Of a stretch of 41,601 nucleotides of DNA, positions 35,533 to 41,601 are shown in pieces. This DNA comes from an uncultured Lachnospiraceae bacterium (lineage in GTDB: Bacteria; Bacillota; Clostridia; Lachnospirales; Lachnospiraceae). The DNA lies in the NCBI GenBank assembly GCA_947575805.1, contig CANPOY010000026.1:1-41601 (forward strand), read 5' to 3'. The position numbers and the translations under genes are program-made. The notes under the pieces were generated by a model, which had not been told where the DNA came from, made no database searches, and was given only the letters and a program-made list of their open reading frames with translations. Positions within the stretch are counted from its first letter, which is position 1. Every line of letters begins with the position of its first letter.

Positions 35533-35541
35533 ATATGTATA
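35526..35541. other. 16-bp palindrome over the SleB-like start codon
   Basis: TATACATATATGTATA is perfectly self-complementary and contains the start codon (35530-35532 on the minus strand). In mRNA it is likely too weak to hide the start strongly; as DNA it could be a protein site. Confidence 0.4.
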
Positions 35542-35608
35542 TGCCCTGTCCTTTCACATCTGATTCCGGGACAGCCTTGCCTGTCCGATATATCAGTATA
35601 TGAAAGTA

Positions 35609-35638
35609 TTGCCTGTTATATACCTTGAATGTTATACT
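35609..35638 (+). promoter_or_regulatory. Candidate promoter of the AP2/HNH-like gene
   Basis: TTGCCT (35609-35614), 18-nt spacer, TATACT (35633-35638). The coding frame is open back to a TTG at 35625, inside this promoter, which supports the downstream ATG at 35685 as the start. Confidence 0.5.
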
Positions 35639-35684
35639 GTCATTAACCTGGCTCATTGCCCGCAGGACTGAAAGGAGGCCGGAT

Positions 35685-36509
35685 ATGGACAGATTTCCTG
35701 CGCCGGATAACGCCGGCCAGCACCGCTCTGAAGGGGTTTACCCTGCCTTCCGTAAAAACGGGGAGGCCTATTTCCGTGCCTCGCTCACCTATCGCGGAAA
35801 GCATATCAGTCTGGGCAGCTTTTCCACTTCCGGGGAGGCCCATGCCGCTTACCTCGAAGGCCGCCGCATCCTGGCAACCCCTTCCTGCAGACCCGAAAAC
35901 TATGACGGGGAAAGCCCTCTGCCCTTCGAAAAGTGGGTCTGCCTTGCCAATTTCAGAGATAATCAGCTTTATTTCGGCAACCCCATCTACATGGGTAAAA
36001 GAATGTTTTATTATTACCTGTCGCCTGCGAAAATGCTGAAATTCGACCCTGACGACCTGTTCTACTATTCTTCCCACAAGATCATGTGCCGCGGTAACCA
36101 TTATTTCGTGGCGGACTATGGACTGCAGGTCAGTATTGCCTCCAGATACGGCATCAAGCCCTATGCAAAGGAAGGCCGGGATTACCGCTTTATCAACGGG
36201 GATCCCTGCGACTTCCGCCGGGAAAACCTGGAGGTGCTGAACGTCTATCACGGCGTTTCCCCGGAACAGAAAAACGGACAGCCTGTTTATACTGTCCGCA
36301 TTCATATCCGTGGAAACTATATCGTAGGACGTTACCATGACGAAATCACCGCCGCCATCGCCTATAACAAGGCTATAGACATACTGCATAAAAACGGTGT
36401 GTCAAAAAAATTCCTGCCCAATTATATTGAAGATCTCTCTCCCAGCAAATATGCGGAAATTTATTCCTCCCTGCAGATTTCCCGGAAAATACTGGACTAT
36501 CGCCCCTGA
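35685..36509 (+). CDS. AP2-HNH-AP2 type DNA-binding protein with a degenerate nuclease motif
   Basis: A 274-aa soluble protein. Residues 17-62 look like an AP2/integrase-type beta-sheet domain (GVYPAFRKNGEAYFRAS... with GSFSTSGEAHAAYLEGRRIL), and 200-245 look like a second one (YTVRIHIRGNYIVGRYHDEI plus AAIAYNKAID). Between them YRFINGDPCDFRRENLEVLN (167-186) resembles the HNH core of homing endonucleases (HHINGxxxDNRxENL). The catalytic His position is Phe169, so it is probably not a nuclease. I infer a domesticated homing-endonuclease-like DNA-binding protein, possibly a regulator. AAAGGAGG lies 6 nt before the ATG. It sits between two wall hydrolase genes and is the only plus-strand gene in this part. 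Confidence 0.72.
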   Translation: MDRFPAPDNAGQHRSEGVYPAFRKNGEAYFRASLTYRGKHISLGSFSTSGEAHAAYLEGRRILATPSCRPENYDGESPLPFEKWVCLANFRDNQLYFGNPIYMGKRMFYYYLSPAKMLKFDPDDLFYYSSHKIMCRGNHYFVADYGLQVSIASRYGIKPYAKEGRDYRFINGDPCDFRRENLEVLNVYHGVSPEQKNGQPVYTVRIHIRGNYIVGRYHDEITAAIAYNKAIDILHKNGVSKKFLPNYIEDLSPSKYAEIYSSLQISRKILDYRP

Positions 36510-36534
36510 CGGGAAGGTGAAGCGCTTTCTGACG

Positions 36535-37626
36535 CTACTTTTCCGCATAATCAATAAAACTGATATTCAGATTTGCCGGCCCGGCAATCCCGTCTACCGA
36601 TCCCTGGGTACTGTACTGCCACATGCTGAATTTATATGGGTAATCGGGAATATCTGCTGCCTGGGCCAGCCATACGTCATATGCCGTCAGCTTGGACATG
36701 TCGATCTCCTTTATCAGCCATTCCTTGTTCCCATAGAGAATGGTCTTATAGCCCGCAGCTTCCACCGTATCCAGAAAGGTCTTTGCTATCTTCGTGCGCT
36801 CCGATTTGGTCAGGGCATCGATCCGGGCCGTATCGTTGGGCACAAATTCCATATCAAAGGCCACGGGATAGGAAACGGTATACTCCCCCAGACTTTCCAG
36901 GACCAGATTCGCCTCCTCTATTGCTTCCTCCTCCGTAATGGCCTGGGAATAAAAATATACGCCCACGTCAAGTCCGGCATCCGTAGCACGCTTAATATTC
37001 TCACTGAAATATTCATCCACGATCAGCTGCCCGGTACCGTAACCTCTTGCTCCTACACGGATCATGACGAAATTGATCCCTGCCTTTCTCACCTTCCCGA
37101 AATCGATATAATCCTGGTCCTTTGAAACATCCACACCCACATAGGACACCTGCTTGCCGTTCTCATAATATTTCATCAGATCGGACTGGCAGACCAGCCT
37201 GGTAAAATCATACTCATGTTTGGGCAGATAGGGGCTGATCAGCACCCACTCCTCCTCGCCCTTCGTGTTCACCACCCGGGTATGCTTGCCGTCAGTAGCA
37301 GGATCGTTTTCCACCTTTTCCTGTACCACAGGCTCTGAGGGCTTCGGCGTCTCCTCTTCCTTCGGCGGGTATTTATCCCAGAAATCAAAATCGTCCGGAT
37401 GCAGATTGCTGCCCTCCGAGGAGGTGCCGTCCGGTTCCGGGGTAAGGATAACAGGGGAAGAAGGCCCCTGCTGCCCCGGGTTCTTATTTCCGTGGCTTCT
37501 GCCGGTATTATTGGCTAAAAGAACGATCACCAGAATAATGGCAATAAATGCTGTTACCGCAACAATGGTCATCACCACTGTGGGGGTCATACCGGACCGA
37601 TCGTTATAATCATCATGCAGTTTCAT
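36535..37626 (-). CDS. Membrane-anchored GH25 lysozyme
   Basis: A 363-aa protein with a single membrane anchor (about residues 15-38), a Pro/Glu/Ser-rich spacer to about 110, and a C-terminal glycoside hydrolase family 25 domain. GH25 enzymes cleave the MurNAc-GlcNAc bond of peptidoglycan. Active-site residues are visible: Asp166 in YVGVDVSKDQ and the D-x-E pair in VAFDMEF (258-260); FVMIRVGARGYGTG and MWQYSTQG also fit. AAGGG lies 7 nt before the ATG. It follows rnfB by 83 nt on the same strand and converges on the AP2/HNH-like gene. Confidence 0.92.
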   Translation of the reverse strand: MKLHDDYNDRSGMTPTVVMTIVAVTAFIAIILVIVLLANNTGRSHGNKNPGQQGPSSPVILTPEPDGTSSEGSNLHPDDFDFWDKYPPKEEETPKPSEPVVQEKVENDPATDGKHTRVVNTKGEEEWVLISPYLPKHEYDFTRLVCQSDLMKYYENGKQVSYVGVDVSKDQDYIDFGKVRKAGINFVMIRVGARGYGTGQLIVDEYFSENIKRATDAGLDVGVYFYSQAITEEEAIEEANLVLESLGEYTVSYPVAFDMEFVPNDTARIDALTKSERTKIAKTFLDTVEAAGYKTILYGNKEWLIKEIDMSKLTAYDVWLAQAADIPDYPYKFSMWQYSTQGSVDGIAGPANLNISFIDYAEK

Positions 37627-37709
37627 ATCCCGGCCCTTCCGCCTCCTTTCCCGTTCTCAGGAAATCACTCTTCAGGCAAAATTGCCCGTCAGAGACTTTC
37701 TTCCTGCGA

Positions 37710-38507
37710 TTACAGCTTCATTATTGCCTTTTTCGGGCATTTCTCCGCACAAACGCCGCAGCCCACACACTTTTCCTGATCAATGGTGGCGTTAAACTCC
37801 GTCACCGTCACAGCCTGTTCCGGACAATTCTTTACGCAGATGCCGCAGCCGATACATCCCGTATCGCAGACCTTCATGGTGACGGGTCCTTTGTCCTTTG
37901 AGCTGCATGCCACCGCCAGCTTTGCCTCATAGGGCACAAGAGAAATCAGCTTCTTAGGGCATACAGCAATACATTTCCCACAGGCCTTGCACTTCTCCTT
38001 ATCCACCACTGCGACACCGTTTACCACATGAATCGCGTCAAAAGGACAGACCTTCGCACAGGTGCCAAAACCCAGGCAGCCGCTGTTGCAGGACTTCGGC
38101 CCGCCGCCCGGCACAAAACTCATCATCCGGCAGTCCTCAATTCCGTAATAATCATAGTCCTTCTTTGTGCGTTCACAGTCTCCCTGACAGGCCACGAACG
38201 CCACCTGCCTCACGGTACCTTCCGCTTCCACGCCCATAATCCCTGCGATCTGCTTTCCTACCGCCTCACCGCCTACAGGACAGGCATTCACGGGAGCCTC
38301 GCCCTTTGCGATTGCCGCCGCCAGGCCGGAACAGCCCGCATATCCGCAGCCGCCGCAGTTATTTCCGGGCAGGGCCGCCAGCACGGCCTCTTCCTTCTCA
38401 TCCACCTGTACCTTGAACTTAATACCCGCGGCTCCCAGGAAGACACCGACAAAAATACCAACCACGCCGACCACTGCCGTAGCCGTGATAATTCCTAATA
38501 CATTCAT
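37710..38507 (-). CDS. rnfB: Rnf complex subunit B
   Basis: A 265-aa iron-sulfur subunit of the Rnf complex, which passes electrons from reduced ferredoxin to NAD+ while pumping Na+ or H+ across the membrane. The N-terminal anchor is at residues 5-28. A first cluster motif has Cys51, Cys54, Cys59 and Cys76 (NCGGCGYAGC then ACP). Ferredoxin-like motifs follow: CLGFGTCAKVCP, CKACGKCIAVCP, CIGCGICVKNCP and CVGCGVCAEKCP. The extra clusters are typical of the clostridial RnfB. GGAGG lies 7 nt before the ATG. It is the last gene of the operon. Confidence 0.96.
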   Translation of the reverse strand: MNVLGIITATAVVGVVGIFVGVFLGAAGIKFKVQVDEKEEAVLAALPGNNCGGCGYAGCSGLAAAIAKGEAPVNACPVGGEAVGKQIAGIMGVEAEGTVRQVAFVACQGDCERTKKDYDYYGIEDCRMMSFVPGGGPKSCNSGCLGFGTCAKVCPFDAIHVVNGVAVVDKEKCKACGKCIAVCPKKLISLVPYEAKLAVACSSKDKGPVTMKVCDTGCIGCGICVKNCPEQAVTVTEFNATIDQEKCVGCGVCAEKCPKKAIMKL

Positions 38508-38522
38508 GAGTGCTCCTCCTTT

Positions 38523-39131
38523 CTAAAGAGCCCCGGACAAGCCGGAAAATCCGATAAACGCTATTGCCATCAGGCCTGCAGTCAGAAGCACCAGGGGCAT
38601 CCCCTTAAAAGGCTCCGGCACATCGTTGTACTCGATCTTTTCCCGGATACCCGCCAGGATTACAATGGCAACGGTAAATCCCACCGCCGTGCCAAAGCCC
38701 ACCAACGTCCCCATACCGATACTGTACTTCGCCTGCTCATTACTGATCGCCACGCCCAGCACCGCACAATTGGTAGTGATCAGGGGCAGGTACACGCCAA
38801 GGGCCTCATAGAGGGACGGCATCGCCTTCTTTAAGAACATTTCCACAAACTGTACCAGCGCTGCAATCACCAGGATAAAGACAATGGTATCCAGATATTG
38901 CACATTCAGTCGAATCAGCACGAATTTATTGATAATTCCCGCAACAGCGCTGGCCAGAGTGATGACAAAGATCACCGCCACCCCCATGCCGCCTGCGGTT
39001 TTCACCTTCTTGGATACTCCCAGAAAGGGACATAGCCCCAAAAACTGGCTGAGAACAACATTGCTCACCAGAGAGGTACTGACCAGCAACAGCAAAAACT
39101 CTCCGATCTTATGGATCACCATGGCAAACAT
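38523..39131 (-). CDS. rnfA: Rnf complex subunit A
   Basis: A 202-aa membrane subunit with six hydrophobic segments. Family features include VVLSQFLGLCPFLGVS near the N-terminus and YLPLITTNCAVLGVA near the middle; the two conserved Cys in these half-repeats are thought to hold an iron-sulfur cluster with RnfE. GGAGGGG lies 6 nt before the ATG. The start follows the rnfE stop directly (TAA then ATG), so the two are translationally coupled. Confidence 0.96.
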   Translation of the reverse strand: MFAMVIHKIGEFLLLLVSTSLVSNVVLSQFLGLCPFLGVSKKVKTAGGMGVAVIFVITLASAVAGIINKFVLIRLNVQYLDTIVFILVIAALVQFVEMFLKKAMPSLYEALGVYLPLITTNCAVLGVAISNEQAKYSIGMGTLVGFGTAVGFTVAIVILAGIREKIEYNDVPEPFKGMPLVLLTAGLMAIAFIGFSGLSGAL

Positions 39132-39917
39132 TTATTTCCCCTCCTTTTCCAAGTCTATGATCTCCGGCCGCGCCGCCTTTTCCGGCACTTTCTTCACCGC
39201 ACCGTCCGCTCTTTGCCCGCCGGCATTTTCATCATAGAATCGTCTGCTGCAGCCCTGCTCCGAACAGTTCATACAATCCTCGCTGCAGCCGGAACCGATC
39301 TTCTCATAGGGCTTTCCTGCTTTCTTCCGCTTTTCCTTTATATAGTTCTGCAGCGCCACCAGGCACGCCAACACCAAAAAGGCCCCGGGAGCCTGCCCAA
39401 AGATCCGGATCGGCTCAAAGGAAGACGGCAGCACGGAGAACCCGAACAGTTTTCCCGCACCCAGAAGCTCTCTCACAGCGCCGATACAGGTCAGCGCAAA
39501 GGCGAAACCAAGCCCCATGCCGATACCGTCAAACAACGAGGCCGCCGGCGGATTGGAGTAAGCATAAGCCTCCGCCCGGCCCAGGATGATGCAGTTTACC
39601 ACGATCAGCGGAATATAGACACCCAGCGACTTGTTCAGCGCCGGCAGATACGCCTCAAGCAGAAGCTGCACAATAGTGACAAAGGACGCAATAATCACGA
39701 TAAACGCCGGAATTCTCACCCTGTTTGGAATCACCCTTCTGAGCAGGGATATAAACAGATTGCTCAGGGCCAGCACTACCATAGTAGTCAGACCCATACC
39801 CAGCCCGTTGACGGCCGATGTGGTCACCGCCAGCGTAGGGCACATGCCCAGCATAAGCACAAAGGTGGGATTTTCCTTGATAAAACCGTTGTGCAGCCTT
39901 TCAACCGCCTTATTCAT
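39132..39917 (-). CDS. rnfE: Rnf complex subunit E with a cysteine-rich C-terminal tail
   Basis: A 261-aa membrane subunit, partner of RnfA, with six hydrophobic segments and the matching Cys-containing motifs NPTFVLMLGMCPTLAV and YIPLIVVNCIILGRAE. After the last membrane segment comes a ~55-residue cytoplasmic tail with C-x3-C-x2-C-x4-C (Cys211, 215, 218, 223), followed by a charged end. This tail is longer than in classic RnfE and could bind a metal or cluster. GGAGG lies 8 nt before the ATG at 39917; an in-frame GTG at 39926 falls in the ribosome site. The start overlaps the rnfG stop by 8 nt. Confidence 0.95.
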   Translation of the reverse strand: MNKAVERLHNGFIKENPTFVLMLGMCPTLAVTTSAVNGLGMGLTTMVVLALSNLFISLLRRVIPNRVRIPAFIVIIASFVTIVQLLLEAYLPALNKSLGVYIPLIVVNCIILGRAEAYAYSNPPAASLFDGIGMGLGFAFALTCIGAVRELLGAGKLFGFSVLPSSFEPIRIFGQAPGAFLVLACLVALQNYIKEKRKKAGKPYEKIGSGCSEDCMNCSEQGCSRRFYDENAGGQRADGAVKKVPEKAARPEIIDLEKEGK

Positions 39918-40548
39918 TGACAGCACCTCCCCCCAGCAATCTCAATGCAACCTTCAGTCCGCCGTTCACCGCATTGGTTACGGCCCTGGTGGTGATGGTG
40001 GCGCCACTGATGGCATCCACCTCATTCTCCGCCGCGGCACCGGATTTGGTGAAAACAAAGCTCTCTGCCTTCCGTCCCGCGAACTGGGGTGTCAGGACAT
40101 TGGAAGCCTCCATGCCGAGCCCGGCAGTCTCGGAAATCTGCGTAATGGAGACACCGTTTACCGTCCCGTCCGTCCCCACGCCCACGTACAGTACGATTTT
40201 GCCGCCATAGGCTTTGGTAGAAACGGCCTCCGCCACATATCCGTAAAGCGTACTGCCGTTGTACGCTGCAAATACGGTTCCTATCTCCACATTATCTTCC
40301 GCCAGCTCCGCGGCAAGCTCTTCCTCCGGCACGTAGCCGATGTCATCAAACCGCAGCTCAATCCCCTGCTCTGCAGCGTCAGGGAATACGGCGATACACG
40401 CCTCCTGTATGGCCTTTTCCTGCTGGATACGCCTGGGCTCCTTCGTGAGCTCATAGACAAATCCCAGCAGCAGTCCGGCTATCAATGTTATGCAAAAGAG
40501 GATTCCTGCCTCCTTCAGCATAACGGAAACATCACTCTTATTTTTCAC
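39910..40548 (-). CDS. rnfG: Rnf complex subunit G (covalent FMN)
   Basis: A 212-aa subunit with one N-terminal membrane segment (GILFCITLIAGLLLGFVY) and an extracytoplasmic FMN-binding domain. AISGATITTRAV near the C-terminus holds the Thr that receives FMN from ApbE-type transferases (S-G-A-T motif); GLGMEASNVLTPQF is also typical. I place the start at the GTG at 40548, 8 nt after GGAGG; this overlaps the rnfD end by 11 nt, as expected in a tightly coupled operon. The frame is open to 40602, inside rnfD. Confidence 0.94.
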   Translation of the reverse strand: MKNKSDVSVMLKEAGILFCITLIAGLLLGFVYELTKEPRRIQQEKAIQEACIAVFPDAAEQGIELRFDDIGYVPEEELAAELAEDNVEIGTVFAAYNGSTLYGYVAEAVSTKAYGGKIVLYVGVGTDGTVNGVSITQISETAGLGMEASNVLTPQFAGRKAESFVFTKSGAAAENEVDAISGATITTRAVTNAVNGGLKVALRLLGGGAVNE

Positions 40549-41488
40549 GACGTCTGCCTCCCTTCTCATACCCGAAGGCTCTCGGCTTTGTAATTTTTTC
40601 AATCAGCGGCACCAGCAGGTTGCCCAGAATAATGGCGTAGGACACTCCCTCCGCTCCGGAACCGAAGACCCGGAACACTCCGGTCATAAGCCCCAGAAAG
40701 ATTCCGAAAAGATACTGCCCCCTGATGGTGATGGGCCTGGTCACATAATCCGTAGCCATAAAGAATGCTCCCAGCATCAGTCCGCCGCCTGACAGCTGTG
40801 CCGTAAGGTAAGCCGGGGAGAGCCACTGTCCCTTCGCCAGGTTCGTCACCGCCAGAAATACCACAAAGGTTACTATGTAGCTGCCGGGTATCCGCAGATC
40901 AATAACCCCCAGGAGAAGCAGGAAACACGCTCCGATAACCAATGCTATGACGGAAGTTTCGCCGATAGTACCGGCAGTGCGTCCGATTACCATATCCATC
41001 ACGTTGACCTGGCCGCCCTCTTTTAAGATTGCCAAAGGAGTCGCCCCGGTGTATGCGTCACAGTCGAAAGCCGTCATGGCCGTGGGAAATGAAATCAGCA
41101 GGAAACACCTGGCGGCCAGTGCCGGATTCATGAAATTCTGCCCCAGCCCTCCGAACAGCATTTTCACCACAAGGATGGCAAAGACACCCCCTAAAGCCGC
41201 CATCCACAGCGGAATGCTCACCGGGAGGTTCAATGCAAGCAAAAGACCGGTCACTACCGCGGAAAGATCGGTGATCGTCATTTTCTTTTTATACAGTCCG
41301 AACAAGAACTCCGTCAGCACGGTGCCGGCCACCGTCACCAGAATAACAGCCAGCGCCCTTGGCCCGAAATTGTAAATTCCAAAGCCGGTGGCAGGCAGCA
41401 GTGCAATGATGACCGCCAGCATGATGCCATTCGTCGTCACCCTGGAACGAATATGGGGATTTGATGATACTTTATATAATTCGCTCAT
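40538..41488 (-). CDS. rnfD: Rnf complex subunit D (covalent FMN)
   Basis: A 316-aa membrane subunit with about nine hydrophobic segments. The FMN attachment motif appears as DAYTGATPL, with Thr in the S/T-G-A-T context; SSNPHIRS near the N-terminus and GLGQNFMNPALAARCFLL are also typical. AGGAGG lies 6 nt before the ATG. The start overlaps the rnfC stop in an ATGA junction. Confidence 0.96.
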   Translation of the reverse strand: MSELYKVSSNPHIRSRVTTNGIMLAVIIALLPATGFGIYNFGPRALAVILVTVAGTVLTEFLFGLYKKKMTITDLSAVVTGLLLALNLPVSIPLWMAALGGVFAILVVKMLFGGLGQNFMNPALAARCFLLISFPTAMTAFDCDAYTGATPLAILKEGGQVNVMDMVIGRTAGTIGETSVIALVIGACFLLLLGVIDLRIPGSYIVTFVVFLAVTNLAKGQWLSPAYLTAQLSGGGLMLGAFFMATDYVTRPITIRGQYLFGIFLGLMTGVFRVFGSGAEGVSYAIILGNLLVPLIEKITKPRAFGYEKGGRRREK

Positions 41489-41601
41489 GCCTTTCCTCCT
41501 GTTTTCTTCTTTGCCAGCTGTATCTTACGCATGGATTTGATCTCCTGGGTCAGCGGCCTCTTTGCAGGACAGATAAAGCTGCAGCAGCCGCACTCGCAGC
41601 A
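41485..41601 (-). CDS. rnfC: Rnf complex subunit C, C-terminal fragment (cut by window edge)
   Basis: The visible part is the last ~38 codons, reading CCECGCCSFICPAKRPLTQE followed by a basic end, and stopping at TGA (41485-41487) in an ATGA overlap with rnfD. The Cys spacing and the CP are the last part of a [4Fe-4S] motif at the end of the RnfC ferredoxin-like region. RnfC carries the NADH/FMN site of the complex. The rest of the gene and the operon promoter lie beyond the window. Confidence 0.9.
   Translation of the reverse strand, partial: CCECGCCSFICPAKRPLTQEIKSMRKIQLAKKKTGGKA

Overview
The window looks like chromosomal DNA of a Clostridia species, most likely Lachnospiraceae. Evidence: two T-box leaders controlling aminoacyl-tRNA synthetase operons, AGGAGG-type ribosome sites, TTGACA-17-TATAAT promoters, a clostridial Rnf operon (order C-D-G-E-A-B), ATP-type PEP carboxykinase, SpoIID- and SleB-type sporulation/wall proteins, and small proteins of a kind I associate with this family. 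Base composition is roughly 50-55% G+C. No rRNA, tRNA, prophage, transposase or CRISPR array was seen. Most genes lie on the minus strand.

Layout. 1-3250: a small + strand gene faces leuS across a shared terminator; leuS has its own Leu T-box leader and promoter. 3266-5464: a divergent EF-G-like GTPase. 5493-9802: a probable sugar-catabolism cluster (TIM-barrel isomerase/epimerase and two Gfo/Idh/MocA oxidoreductases) read away from a divergent AraC-type regulator. 9866-10966: tyrA. 11021-15438: VanZ-like, PilZ, radical SAM, GH28-like and queA genes. 15676-21552: M18 aminopeptidase, a 68-residue protein and pheST with a Phe T-box. 21626-24470: BrkB-like and SpoIID-like membrane/wall genes. 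24560-24842: a small-RNA gene that is probably 6S RNA, divergent from a lipoprotein gene. 25953-32154: M24 aminopeptidase P, deoC, pckA, thrC. 32182-34684: telA/xpaC pair. 34879-37626: SleB-like hydrolase, an AP2/HNH-derived protein and a GH25 lysozyme. 37710-41601: the Rnf operon, cut by the window edge inside rnfC.

How the parts fit. The T-boxes tie LeuRS and PheRS synthesis to tRNA charging. Rnf couples ferredoxin:NAD+ electron transfer to ion pumping, and PckA sits at the PEP/oxaloacetate node; both fit a fermentative anaerobe. Several start codons were moved downstream of the longest open frame because a good ribosome site, or a promoter inside the apparent N-terminus, marks the real start.

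Most unusual signals: (i) a stand-alone AP2-HNH-AP2 protein whose HNH catalytic histidine is gone; (ii) four perfect 16-bp tandem units that each read as a hairpin plus U5, like a string of minimal terminators; (iii) a 50-bp tandem duplication nested in a large palindrome inside the pheS leader; (iv) two copies of an intergenic hairpin element directly 3' of genes; (v) an EF-G paralogue with altered G3 and G4 motifs; (vi) a four-cysteine tail on RnfE. None was tested by database search; identifications rest on motif recognition.
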